Positions 1 to 7,439 of a stretch of DNA of 13,920 nucleotides are shown here, piece by piece. Within the stretch, counting starts at the first letter, position 1. Each line of letters starts with the position of its first letter. This DNA comes from Alcaligenaceae bacterium (GTDB taxonomy: Bacteria; Pseudomonadota; Gammaproteobacteria; Burkholderiales; Burkholderiaceae_B): the NCBI GenBank assembly GCA_012512545.1, contig JAAZDZ010000005.1:1-13920 (forward strand). The letters run 5' to 3'. Under the pieces are notes generated by a model. That model was given only the letters and a program-made list of their open reading frames with translations. It made no database searches and was not told the DNA's origin. The translations under genes and the position numbers were made by a program.

Positions 1-15
1 CCGCCGCATCACGGA

Positions 16-1725
16 TCAAATCGCTGACGGGGGTTTGGGAACGGGGTTTTCTTCAGGCCCGGCCTCGTCTTCTGCGCTCTCCTCCTCAACTGCAGCAATC
101 GCGCGCAAATCGCTTGGGCCAACGCCGCTTGGCGCTTCGGGTGGCCAGGAGATTTCACCGCTTTCCGCGTGTGGTGCTTCCGACAAGGCCGCAGCGGCCG
201 ATGCGGTGGAGTCCCCGGCTGTTTGTTCCGTGGCTTCGATGGCGCTTTCCGGTGGTGTTGCGTCGTCCTCTGAAACAGCCACCGCCTGATCGTGTACCGC
301 AGCCAGCGCAGCCGGGCCCAGGCTTTCTGTCGGGGTCTGGCCACTTTCAGCCGGCCCGACCATTTCGGCTCCCGGCGTGGCCGCATCCTGATCGGCCTCA
401 GCCTCCGCCTTCTGCACTGCGGGGCTTTCCGCCACTTCAGCTTCTGCGCCCGGTTCGCCTTCGGGCGGCGGCATGAAAGAAACGTCCGTGTCGAGGTCGA
501 TACGCGGATCAAGCGCCGGCACAACGTTCTGAGTCTGCGACGATTCGGGCATGGGCACGAATTCGGTGGGCGCATCCTGGCTCAGATGTGTGCCACTGAC
601 ACGCTGCGGCCGGACAAATATGACCAGGAAAATAGCGCAGGCGGAGACAAACACAAAGAACACCCCGGCCTGCAGTTCGCGCATGAGAATACCCACAAAC
701 AGCGGCCCCACACAGGCGCCCAAGCCGTAAACCATGTACAGAATGGCGCTCAGACCCACGCGGCGGTCTGGATCGACGTTATCGTTGGCAAAGGCCGCAG
801 CGACCGGATACAGCGTGAAAAGAATAATGCCAAACAGACTGGAAAACACCACCAGCACCGGGTACGGCAAAGGCCACCAGCCCCACAGCGGTAGCGTAAG
901 AAGCGCCAGCAACAAGGCATTGACCCGTATCAGCCCGACCCGGCTGATGCGATCGGCCAGCCAGCCCACCGGCCATTGGAATACCAACCCGCTGGCCACG
1001 GCAGCCGCCACAAAAATCGCGACCTCGCTGGCAGTCATGCCCTGTGCCACGCCGTACACAGGCGCCAGCCCGTAAAAAGCCCCTGTCATCATCCCGGCCA
1101 TGAACAGCACCGTCATACTCATTGGTACGCGGGAGACATAGTAGCGATAGTGAATGGGTACCGGCACTTGAATGGCCGGGTGTACACGCCGCGTCACCGC
1201 CACCGGTATCAGGCACGCGGCTGAACACAGGGCGACAAAGATCAGCGGGCCTGCATCCAGCCGCGGGAACATCCCCACCGATAATTGCCCCAGCACCGTC
1301 CCCAGGCTGGAAAACACCATGTAAAAAGCAAAAACACGGCCTCGCAGATGGTTTTCTGTCTGCTCGTTCAGCCAGCTTTCCAGCACGATGAACTGCGTCA
1401 CCATGGCGACGCCAGCCACAAACCGCAAGGCAATCCAGAGCGTCAGGACATCGACCAGCGCCTGAATCAGCACCGTGACCGTCACCAGGGCCGCCGTTGC
1501 AGAATAGGCTCTGATATGCCCCACCCGGATAATCAGCTTATGTCCCACCCGGGCACCAAATACCAGGCCCAGGTAATAGGCGGCGATAATCGCGCCTACC
1601 CAGACTTCGGATGTGGATTCCGCTGTCAGGCGCAAGCCCAGATAGGTATTGAAAAGCCCTGATCCCACCAGCAACAGCAGCGTGGCCAGGAACAGCGAAG
1701 AAAACGCGCCTACCGTCTTTACCAT
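16..1725 (-). CDS. MFS transporter (YcaD-like) with long acidic C-terminal tail
   Basis: This 569-residue protein is a major facilitator superfamily transporter of the inner membrane. Residues 1 to about 370 are hydrophobic with roughly 12 membrane segments. They include an MFS loop-2/3-like stretch (GLVFGARVGHKLIIRVGH) and the LESWLNE region typical of YcaD-like carriers. Residues from about 371 to 569 form a hydrophilic tail of about 199 residues rich in Ala, Glu, Pro, Ser and Asp, with no recognisable domain; E. coli YcaD is only about 380 residues. The substrate cannot be told. The ATG at 1725 lies 24 bp downstream of the peroxiredoxin stop codon and lacks a clear Shine-Dalgarno sequence, so co-transcription with that gene is likely. 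The family call is firm; the role of the tail is unknown. Confidence 0.9.
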   Translation of the reverse strand: MVKTVGAFSSLFLATLLLLVGSGLFNTYLGLRLTAESTSEVWVGAIIAAYYLGLVFGARVGHKLIIRVGHIRAYSATAALVTVTVLIQALVDVLTLWIALRFVAGVAMVTQFIVLESWLNEQTENHLRGRVFAFYMVFSSLGTVLGQLSVGMFPRLDAGPLIFVALCSAACLIPVAVTRRVHPAIQVPVPIHYRYYVSRVPMSMTVLFMAGMMTGAFYGLAPVYGVAQGMTASEVAIFVAAAVASGLVFQWPVGWLADRISRVGLIRVNALLLALLTLPLWGWWPLPYPVLVVFSSLFGIILFTLYPVAAAFANDNVDPDRRVGLSAILYMVYGLGACVGPLFVGILMRELQAGVFFVFVSACAIFLVIFVRPQRVSGTHLSQDAPTEFVPMPESSQTQNVVPALDPRIDLDTDVSFMPPPEGEPGAEAEVAESPAVQKAEAEADQDAATPGAEMVGPAESGQTPTESLGPAALAAVHDQAVAVSEDDATPPESAIEATEQTAGDSTASAAAALSEAPHAESGEISWPPEAPSGVGPSDLRAIAAVEEESAEDEAGPEENPVPKPPSAI

Positions 1726-1749
1726 GGAAAATCGTACATGCAGGGGAGA

Positions 1750-2253
1750 TTACAGCTGGCTCAGCAGGCTGCCGGCATCAGAAACTTCAAACTTGCCGGG
1801 TTGCTCGACATTCAGCTGCGCAACCACGCCATCGCGCAACAAAGCCGAGAAGCGCTGGCAGCGCACCCCCATTCCACGGGCGGAGAGATCCATTTCCAGC
1901 CCAAGCTGGCGAGTCCATTCGGCACTGCCATCGCCCAGCATGCGTATGCGGCCGTTAACGCCGAGATCACGCCCCCACGCGCCCATGACAAAGGCATCGT
2001 TGACAGCCATACACCAGATTTCATCCACCCCTTTTTCGAGCAGCGCATCGCGCAGTTCAAGAAAGCCTGGCAGGTGACGTTCGGAACAAGTCGGGGTAAA
2101 AGCGCCTGGCACGGCAAACAGCGCGATAGTCTTGCCGCGCGCCGCATCGGCCACCGCAAAGGCATTCGGCCCTACTGCGCAAGCGCCACTGGGCTCGTCG
2201 TAGTATTCGTACAGGGTGCCGTCAGGAATCTGATCACCGATTTTGATGGACAT
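1750..2253 (-). CDS. Prx5-type peroxiredoxin
   Basis: This 167-residue protein is a cytoplasmic thiol peroxidase that reduces hydrogen peroxide and organic hydroperoxides. It carries the Prx5 active-site motif PGAFTPTCSERHLPGF with peroxidatic Cys56. Thr53 precedes it in the PxxxTxxC pattern, and a conserved Arg lies in GVRCQRFS (about 131-134). The WCMAVNDAFVMGAW segment (about 80-93) is also typical of the family. The length matches stand-alone Prx5 proteins that use glutathione/glutaredoxin; no fused glutaredoxin domain is present. Cys81 and Cys132 are extra cysteines, and whether either acts as a resolving Cys cannot be told. The ATG is supported by a G-rich Shine-Dalgarno sequence (GGGGGGAG, 2258-2265). 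It follows the universal stress gene by 73 bp and precedes the MFS gene by 24 bp. Confidence 0.93.
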   Translation of the reverse strand: MSIKIGDQIPDGTLYEYYDEPSGACAVGPNAFAVADAARGKTIALFAVPGAFTPTCSERHLPGFLELRDALLEKGVDEIWCMAVNDAFVMGAWGRDLGVNGRIRMLGDGSAEWTRQLGLEMDLSARGMGVRCQRFSALLRDGVVAQLNVEQPGKFEVSDAGSLLSQL

Positions 2254-2257
2254 GATG

Positions 2258-2311
2258 CTCCCCCCTTGCTGAGACAGTTAAAACCTCAATGATACGGCTA
2301 AAGAGGGGGGA
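2258..2311 (-). promoter_or_regulatory. Possible hairpin sequestering the peroxiredoxin Shine-Dalgarno
   Basis: The leader of the peroxiredoxin gene contains UCCCCCCU (complement of 2304-2311). It is perfectly complementary over 8 bp to AGGGGGGA (complement of 2259-2266), which is the core of the gene's ribosome-binding site. The loop is about 37 nt. If it forms, the hairpin would hide the site. The pairing is seen directly; a regulatory effect is inference, and the run of six C/G could be chance. Confidence 0.35.
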
Positions 2312-2326
2312 ACACCTTGGAAAGCC

Positions 2327-2788
2327 TTAGTTTGTGTCCTTGACCCGGTACACAAGCGTAGCCGTCTTGGCCAGACCCAGGACCTTGACCGTTACGCTGC
2401 CCAGCAACAGACGGGACAGGCCACTGCGGCCGTGACTGCCGATGAAGATGAGATCGCAGCCATTTTCTTCAGCAGCCTGGACAATGCCGTCGGCCACGTT
2501 GAAATTGGAAACCACCTTTCCTGAAGCCGCCACACCAGCGGTTTCGGCACGATCAAGAACCTGCTGGATGTGTTTCTGCGCCTGTTCGTTGGCGGTTTTT
2601 TCGTAATCTTCGTCGGTAATCGCATAGGCCGCCGCCATGCCGTCAAAACCCACGGTTGCCGCGAATGGCTGGGTAACATACAGAGCGACGACTTCAGCGC
2701 CGATCGAGCGCGCAAAACATACGCCCTTGTTGGCCGCCTGTGCGGATAGCGGTGAACCATCGGTGGGAATGAGAATTTTCTTGAACAT
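2327..2788 (-). CDS. Universal stress protein, UspA family
   Basis: This 153-residue single-domain UspA-fold protein is probably cytoplasmic and ATP-binding. It begins MFKKILIPTDGS, the standard N-terminal strand with Asp10. Its C-terminal part has the nucleotide-binding pattern G-x2-G-x9-G-S/T, seen as GSHGRSGLSRLLLGSVT (about 117-133), so it belongs to the ATP-binding class. A longer reading frame starts 17 codons upstream, at 2839. The ATG at 2788 is preferred because it matches the family N-terminus and has AAGGG about 8 nt upstream. Usp proteins support survival under stress or low oxygen, but no specific partner is visible. It probably heads a stress cluster with the peroxiredoxin 73 bp downstream. 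Confidence 0.93.
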   Translation of the reverse strand: MFKKILIPTDGSPLSAQAANKGVCFARSIGAEVVALYVTQPFAATVGFDGMAAAYAITDEDYEKTANEQAQKHIQQVLDRAETAGVAASGKVVSNFNVADGIVQAAEENGCDLIFIGSHGRSGLSRLLLGSVTVKVLGLAKTATLVYRVKDTN

Positions 2789-2927
2789 TATCTTGCCCTT
2801 ATCGTGTGAGTAGAGACCCGCCTTGTGGACGGACAGCATATGGTGATCGCGATTTGTATTTGTATTCCCAGCTTACCCGGTGGCGACGGTAATAGGAAAT
2901 CCGCATTAACGCTGGTGTTGACACAAC

Positions 2928-3269
2928 TCAAGCCTGTGTCGCGGCCTGGTACAAATAGAAGCAGCGCGTGCCGCTGCGGCAGTAAGCCAGCACCGGCGCC
3001 GGCAGCTCGTGCAGCAATTCCCTGAAGCGCACGATGTTTTCATCTGTCATGGCGCCGCTTATGACGGGTTGATATTCTACGACCAGGCCCGCCGCGCGTG
3101 CGGCAGCTATGACGGCTGCGGAAGTCGGCTGCTCAGGGCCTGCCTCTCCGTCCGGGCGGTTAATGATGACGCTTTTGTAACCGGCCTCAGCCACAGCCTG
3201 CATGTCCTCGGGGTATAACTGAGGCGCAACTGCAAATGCGTCGGTAAGGTCTCGGATGGGGAGGGACAT
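2928..3269 (-). CDS. DUF442 / TIGR01244-type protein with rhodanese-like Cys loop
   Basis: This is a 113-residue cytoplasmic protein of the family annotated as TIGR01244 sulfurtransferase or phosphatase-like, also found fused to Blh-type sulfide-detoxifying hydrolases. Diagnostic features are the NRPDGE motif (37-42) and a six-residue active loop, C97-R-S-G-T-R102, near the C-terminus. That loop matches the rhodanese CRxGxR pattern. It may move sulfane sulfur or hydrolyse a phosphoester; the sequence does not decide which. The frame is open further upstream to 3380, but the ATG at 3269 fits the family start (MSLPIRDLTDAFAVAPQL). It has GGAG about 10 nt upstream and avoids overlap with the divergent acetyltransferase gene. 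Confidence 0.85.
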   Translation of the reverse strand: MSLPIRDLTDAFAVAPQLYPEDMQAVAEAGYKSVIINRPDGEAGPEQPTSAAVIAAARAAGLVVEYQPVISGAMTDENIVRFRELLHELPAPVLAYCRSGTRCFYLYQAATQA

Positions 3270-3283
3270 CTTGCATGACTCCG

Positions 3284-3289
3284 TATAAT
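3284..3289 (+). promoter_or_regulatory. Consensus -10 hexamer before the acetyltransferase gene
   Basis: A perfect TATAAT lies 20 nt before the ATG at 3310. It would place transcription start near 3296, leaving a short leader that includes GGGGAT as a weak ribosome-binding site. No recognisable -35 hexamer is present at 16-18 bp spacing (the region reads GAGGGA), and there is no extended -10 TGn. This is therefore a weak promoter call based on the -10 element alone. Confidence 0.3.
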
Positions 3290-3309
3290 GGTCGGATGTT
3301 GGGGATAGC

Positions 3310-3897
3310 ATGGAAAATAGTATGACCGCCTTGGCAGGCACGCAAGCCAATCTTTCACCGGAGCCCGTCAATGCCGCCACGATACGCGAGGCCGTAATCG
3401 ACGATATCTCCCAGATTCAACAGATCTACGCGCATCATGTGCTTTCCAGCACCACCACCTTCGAAGAGGTTCCGCCAACCGAACAGACCATGCGGCAACG
3501 CCTGGAACACGTGCAGGAACACGGTTTACCGTGGCTTGTGGCTGAAATCGACGGCCGTATTCTCGGTTACTGCTATGCAGCGCCCTATAACCTGCGCTCC
3601 GCTTACCGCTATACCATCGAAGATTCGATCTACATGGCCGATGGCGAAACTGGCAAAGGTATCGGGCAAGCGCTGCTGACCGCCTTGCTCGAACGCTGCG
3701 AACAAGGCCCGTGGCGCCAGATCATTGCTGTCATTGCGGGCACCCAGAATCAGAACTCAATCGCCCTGCATCGGAAGCTGGGCTTCGCGCATGTGGGCAC
3801 CCAACCCGACACCGGCTATAAGTTCGGCCAATGGATAGATGTTGTCTTTATGCAGCGCGCGCTCGGGCCGGGCGGCTCCCTGCCTCCTGAAGCCTGA
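3310..3897 (+). CDS. GNAT N-acetyltransferase, phosphinothricin acetyltransferase (Pat/Bar) type
   Basis: This 195-residue cytoplasmic acetyl-CoA-dependent N-acetyltransferase resembles the Pat/Bar/MddA subgroup. Members acetylate phosphinothricin, methionine sulfone or sulfoximine, or similar amino acids. The core runs from TIREAVIDD (24-32) through YTIEDSIYM (101-109). The acetyl-CoA loop is GETGKGIGQALL (112-123), and NQNSIALHRKLGF (147-159) and GYKFGQWIDVVF (169-180) are typical of Bar-like enzymes. The first 22 residues are a non-conserved extension, and Met5 (3322) is an alternative start. It diverges from the DUF442 gene with 40 bp between starts. Its TGA directly abuts the stop codon of the convergent glycosyltransferase gene. 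The natural substrate is unknown. Confidence 0.88.
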   Translation: MENSMTALAGTQANLSPEPVNAATIREAVIDDISQIQQIYAHHVLSSTTTFEEVPPTEQTMRQRLEHVQEHGLPWLVAEIDGRILGYCYAAPYNLRSAYRYTIEDSIYMADGETGKGIGQALLTALLERCEQGPWRQIIAVIAGTQNQNSIALHRKLGFAHVGTQPDTGYKFGQWIDVVFMQRALGPGGSLPPEA

Positions 3898-5595
3898 TTA
3901 CGGCGGTTGCGCCCTTTGTGCGCAACGGTAGGGCTGAGCGCCCACTCCCAGATACCAGGCGTGTGCCTGCCCGCTGACAACAACCGGAATCAGGTCGCTC
4001 AGAACAGGATACTGCGCCCCGGCATCCTTGGAACCAATCACCCAAAGATTGACAGCGCCCCCCGTGCACAACCGGTCGAGCAGGCTGTTTTCCGACCGCC
4101 CCAGATAGCTGTCGGCGCGGCCGTCATGCCGTGCCAGCAGGGAGCCCTGGCGAGCCGCCTGTTCAGGAGGAACCGCCGTCAGCAGAAGGGTTTCGGCGAC
4201 TTCAGGCACGAAGCGGGCCGACTCACGCAATTCCCGCTTCCAGCGCGACGAAGTCGATTCCTCTTCATTCGCCCAGTCAGTCGCCACATAAACGAGCTTG
4301 GGCGTCTTCATGTGAAAATTGAAGTCGTAATCAAAGCGGTCAAGCATGATGACTTTATCGGTGAACGGGTTGTAGTGCGGGCGCACGGTCTGCGCCAGCA
4401 ACGCGGCGGCGCTGAGGTGTTTGGAAAACACATGTATGCCTGCGGCGCCAATCGCGGCGGCCAGCAGGCCGATGACCAGCCAGGTGCACGCGCCTGCCCG
4501 GTCTGTTCCCCCTTCGGATGGCACCATGACCAGAGCACTGAAGTACAGCAAAGGCATCACCAGGGCGATGGCGTGACCCGCCGGACTCAAGGCCATCAGA
4601 GGGTGGAGCGGCACGAATACAAGCAGCCACAAGCCCATCAGCCCCGCCATGGGGGTGCGTAAGGCCGCACGCCGACTGGTATCCCGATACCGGCAGATGC
4701 AACACGCCAGCAACGGCAGGCTGCCCGCCGCCACCAATAACCAGCACGAGCCCACGCCCAGTTCGAACCATTCATGGCACCCATCGCCCACCAAGGTCAG
4801 AGCCTGCTTGTGCAGCATGGCGTTCACAATGCCGGGATAACTCTGCTCGGCAAACCAGAACCAAGGCACAAAAAGCGTGGCAGCCACAAGCAAAGCAGGC
4901 CACCAGCACAAGGCCGTGATCACATCAAACCGTTTTCTGAACGCCAGCCACAAGCCCACCGTAAGCAAGGGCGGCAATACCGCCAGGGGCCCCACTGCCA
5001 GCCCCAGCAAAGCCGTGCTCACCCATGCAGTGAACGTCCAGGATGTAGACCATTCGCCGTGCTCCAGGTAGTGGGCCGCATATCCGAAGCTGCCCAACGA
5101 CACCGTCAGCAGCAAAAGACCCAACATATCGGGCGATGCGAAACGGCCCGCCATCATCAGGGCCGGCTGCAGCAGAAACAGGCAGGTGAGCATCAAGGGC
5201 AGACGCCAGGTGCGCGACGGCAGGAATACCTTGCCGAAGAAAACCAGCAGGGCCACAGCCGCCAGTGCCGAGGGGAGCCGCAGCACCCATTCGTGGGGAC
5301 CGAGAACCTCTATGAAACCCAGCGAGACCCAGTAATGCAAAGGCGCGCCGTCCAGGACGGGAAAAGCTCCTACGCGCGGCATGAGATAGTGCCGCGCGGC
5401 CCACATATCGTGCACGATGCCCGCATGGCGGGTTTCGTCAGTTGTCAGGAAAGGATAAGAGCCAGCGCCCGCCATCAGAAACAGCAGGACCATCGCCGCA
5501 AGACATGACCAAATCGCCCAACTGATGTGCGTGGGCATCGAACGCAGCCTCTCAGTGGCGCTACGGCACGTACTGGAGGTACGATCCGCGTTCAT
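3898..5595 (-). CDS. ArnT/PMT-like (GT39/GT83-type) inner-membrane glycosyltransferase
   Basis: This 565-residue polytopic membrane protein belongs to the GT-C fold, PMT_2/ArnT-like. Such enzymes transfer a sugar from a polyprenyl-phosphate carrier to lipid A, protein or another acceptor on the periplasmic side. The first periplasmic loop carries the Asp-Glu pair (TTDETRHAG, Asp53-Glu54), as in the family DEARYAE motif. It is followed by FPVLDGAPLHYW, matching the EKPPLLYW position but without the Lys. Many membrane segments follow, then a hydrophilic domain from about residue 430. The ATG at 5595 has GGAG about 7 nt upstream. No arn or other polysaccharide genes are nearby, so donor and acceptor are unknown. 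The family is fairly sure; calling it true ArnT is not justified. Confidence 0.82.
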   Translation of the reverse strand: MNADRTSSTCRSATERLRSMPTHISWAIWSCLAAMVLLFLMAGAGSYPFLTTDETRHAGIVHDMWAARHYLMPRVGAFPVLDGAPLHYWVSLGFIEVLGPHEWVLRLPSALAAVALLVFFGKVFLPSRTWRLPLMLTCLFLLQPALMMAGRFASPDMLGLLLLTVSLGSFGYAAHYLEHGEWSTSWTFTAWVSTALLGLAVGPLAVLPPLLTVGLWLAFRKRFDVITALCWWPALLVAATLFVPWFWFAEQSYPGIVNAMLHKQALTLVGDGCHEWFELGVGSCWLLVAAGSLPLLACCICRYRDTSRRAALRTPMAGLMGLWLLVFVPLHPLMALSPAGHAIALVMPLLYFSALVMVPSEGGTDRAGACTWLVIGLLAAAIGAAGIHVFSKHLSAAALLAQTVRPHYNPFTDKVIMLDRFDYDFNFHMKTPKLVYVATDWANEEESTSSRWKRELRESARFVPEVAETLLLTAVPPEQAARQGSLLARHDGRADSYLGRSENSLLDRLCTGGAVNLWVIGSKDAGAQYPVLSDLIPVVVSGQAHAWYLGVGAQPYRCAQRAQPP

Positions 5596-5641
5596 TATTA
5601 CTCCATATTAGATAGAAGCGATATATACACTCCGACTTCTT

Positions 5642-5671
5642 ATATTACATAAAATTACATTATTGTCGCAA
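5642..5671 (-). promoter_or_regulatory. Possible sigma70 promoter of the glycosyltransferase gene
   Basis: On the minus strand TTGCGA (complement of 5666-5671) is followed after 18 bp by TAATAT (complement of 5642-5647) within an AT-rich region. This would give a leader of about 40 nt before the ATG at 5595. Each hexamer matches consensus at 4 of 6 positions. A second TTGCGA copy lies exactly 10 bp further upstream (complement of 5676-5681). Confidence 0.3.
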
Positions 5672-5718
5672 GATCTCGCAACAACCTCGTTTTTCCATTC
5701 GTTTTTCCCTCCGTCACA

Positions 5719-5747
5719 TTGACGTCCCATCCGCCATTCATTAAGAT
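5719..5747 (+). promoter_or_regulatory. Sigma70 promoter of the truncated hemoglobin-nnrS operon
   Basis: The -35 element TTGACG (5719-5724, 5 of 6 match) and -10 element TAAGAT (5742-5747, with T, A and T at the three most important positions) are separated by 17 bp. Transcription would start near 5754, giving a leader of about 32 nt before the ATG at 5786. The -10 and predicted start site lie within the NsrR-like box, the layout expected for direct repression. Confidence 0.6.
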
Positions 5748-5765
5748 TACTATTAAAGTCATCTT
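5743..5765 (+). promoter_or_regulatory. NsrR-like operator (11-1-11 inverted repeat)
   Basis: Two 11-nt half sites flank a single T at 5754. The left half reads AAGATTACTAT and the right half, read on the minus strand, AAGATGACTTT. The known NsrR half-site is close to AAGATGCATTT. The halves match each other at 8 of 11 positions, and symmetry extends two more bases outward (5741-5767, 10 of 13 matching). The box covers the predicted -10 and transcription start of the operon, which ends near a gene encoding NsrR itself. The repeat is seen; NsrR binding is inferred from family knowledge. Confidence 0.7.
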
Positions 5766-5785
5766 TAACCCTGAACCTCGCTTAC

Positions 5786-6190
5786 ATGGCCCGTCCCGAC
5801 CTTTGTACCCCTGAAGAAATCCGCCAGCTTGTTGATCAATTCTATGGGCGCATCCAGGCCGACGCGGTGCTGGGTCCTGTCTTTGATCAGCATATCGACG
5901 ACTGGCCCCTGCACCTGGACATCATGGTGCGTTTCTGGTCTTCGATTCTGCTCGGCGCCGGCACCTACAGCGGCACTCCCATGCCCAAGCATGTGGCATT
6001 GCCCGGGCTGGACGCTGCTATGTTCCATCGCTGGCTGGATCTCTTCCACACCACCACCTCCGAACTTCCCAATCGCGACATGGCCAACCAGGCGGATGAA
6101 CTGGCGCGCCGCATCGCACGCAGCCTCTGGTTTGGCTACCAGATGAACCGCGAACCCAACCGCATGCCCCAGGAGCTCAATCATGAATGA
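5786..6190 (+). CDS. Group III truncated hemoglobin
   Basis: This 134-residue cytoplasmic heme protein of the 2-on-2 globin group III is related to Campylobacter Ctb, which takes part in the response to nitric oxide and low oxygen. By comparison with Ctb, Tyr20 (DQFYGRI) is the B10 Tyr, His43 (WPLHLDIMVRFW) the distal E7 His and His69 (PMPKHVALPGL) the proximal F8 heme ligand. Trp83 (FHRWLDLF) matches the G-helix Trp. All are intact and the length is normal. The ATG at 5786 has no evident Shine-Dalgarno sequence. The gene is first in an operon with nnrS, overlapping it by 8 nt, behind an NsrR-like operator. This makes NO scavenging or sensing its likely role. Confidence 0.92.
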   Translation: MARPDLCTPEEIRQLVDQFYGRIQADAVLGPVFDQHIDDWPLHLDIMVRFWSSILLGAGTYSGTPMPKHVALPGLDAAMFHRWLDLFHTTTSELPNRDMANQADELARRIARSLWFGYQMNREPNRMPQELNHE

Positions 6191-7430
6191 ACCCACGCGC
6201 GACGCAGCCGCAACGCGTCCAGCGCCAGATCTTTCTGTCTTTCTCAGTCTGGGGTTCCGGCCGCTTTATATCTGCGGGTGCGCCTGGGCATTGATTTCAG
6301 TGGCGATCTGGATTTTCACTCCGGCCCTGATTCCCGCCCCCTTCTTTGCGGTGGCCTGGCATGCACACGAAATGCTGTGGGGTTTTATTGCCACCATCGC
6401 CGTAGGTTTTCTGCTGACCGCCAGCGCCACCTGGACAGGCTTCAACCCCATGCAAGGCAGGCCCCTGGCCGTGATCACACTCATGTGGCTGGGAGCCCGC
6501 ATCGCCTACCTGGCGGGGGGCGAAACCGCATTCATCATCGGCATGGCCCTGGAAAGCCTGTTCTTCGGCTACAGCGCCCGCAAGCTCATGCAAGTCATGA
6601 TCAAAGGCAAGAGCAAGCGCAACTACGGCATTCCCCTGCTGGTGCTGGGCCTGGGCGTCAGCAATATCCTGTTTCTGCTGTCCACGCTCAAAGGCGATTA
6701 CCTGATGGTGATTGAACGCTTCAACACCGGCATGCTGTTCATGGCAGTGCTCACCATCCTGATTGCGCGGCGAGTCGTGCCTTTCTTTGCCGGGCGCATG
6801 GTGCCCGGGCTGGATATTCCGATGCTGGCTGGCAGCGGCCGGGTACAGCTTGTGGTGGGCAGCGTGGCCATTGCGGCCGGGCTGTTCAATCTGAATGTCG
6901 CCATGGCCGTCGCCCTGGCCATCGTGGGGCTGATCGGCCTGTATCAGGTCTGGCGCTGGAAGCCGCTGTCCGTCCTGCATAAACCCATGTTGTGGATTCT
7001 CTACCTGGGGTATCTGGGGCTGGCGCTGGGGCTGCTGGCTGCGGCGCTGCATCTGCTCGGCATGGGCGGCTTCTTCCTGCTGCGCGATGCCGCTCATGTA
7101 CATATCATCGGCATGGGGGGCTTCGCTCTTCTGATCATCGGCATGGTCACGCGCACGGCGTTGGGCCATACAGGCCGCCCGCTGGCGCTGGACAAGACCA
7201 TGCTCGCCAGCTACTGGCTGATGGTCGCCGCAGTGGTGTTGCGGCTGGCAGCCCTGTTCCCGACCTCTTTCGCCGGGCCACTGCTGCACGCGACGGCCAC
7301 GGCATGGGTTATCGCGATGGCCCTTTATCTGTACCGTTACGTTCCCATCCTGATCACGCCACGGGCAGATGCGCCTCCCAAAACCGCCCGGCCGTCCGAT
7401 GCCCCCATCCCCACTGTGGCGCGGCGCTGA
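6183..7430 (+). CDS. nnrS: NnrS family NO-response membrane protein
   Basis: This 415-residue inner-membrane heme-copper protein of the NnrS family has about 12 predicted membrane segments. Homologues protect against nitrosative stress under low oxygen. Signature stretches are AWHAHEMLWGF (58-68, with His60, His62 and Glu63), GFLLTASATWTG just after it, and the later VHIIGMGGFALLIIGMVTRT followed by LGHTGRPL. The His residues are candidate metal ligands. The ATG lies 8 nt inside the hemoglobin gene with AGGAG about 8 nt upstream, so translation is probably coupled. An intrinsic terminator follows directly. Its promoter, shared with the hemoglobin gene, carries the NsrR-like box. Confidence 0.93.
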   Translation: MNEPTRDAAATRPAPDLSVFLSLGFRPLYICGCAWALISVAIWIFTPALIPAPFFAVAWHAHEMLWGFIATIAVGFLLTASATWTGFNPMQGRPLAVITLMWLGARIAYLAGGETAFIIGMALESLFFGYSARKLMQVMIKGKSKRNYGIPLLVLGLGVSNILFLLSTLKGDYLMVIERFNTGMLFMAVLTILIARRVVPFFAGRMVPGLDIPMLAGSGRVQLVVGSVAIAAGLFNLNVAMAVALAIVGLIGLYQVWRWKPLSVLHKPMLWILYLGYLGLALGLLAAALHLLGMGGFFLLRDAAHVHIIGMGGFALLIIGMVTRTALGHTGRPLALDKTMLASYWLMVAAVVLRLAALFPTSFAGPLLHATATAWVIAMALYLYRYVPILITPRADAPPKTARPSDAPIPTVARR

Positions 7431-7439
7431 TTCACCCTT

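Noticed and set aside
9..894. Several overlapping open frames on both strands over the MFS tail
   Set aside because: They are side effects of a GC-rich, low-complexity coding region. The minus-strand MFS frame is continuous with a well-conserved transporter core.
6297..7289. Long open frame of 330 codons on the minus strand, antisense to nnrS
   Set aside because: Its translation is rich in Gln, His and Arg with no domain, as expected when a GC-rich membrane-protein gene is read backwards. nnrS is clearly the real gene.
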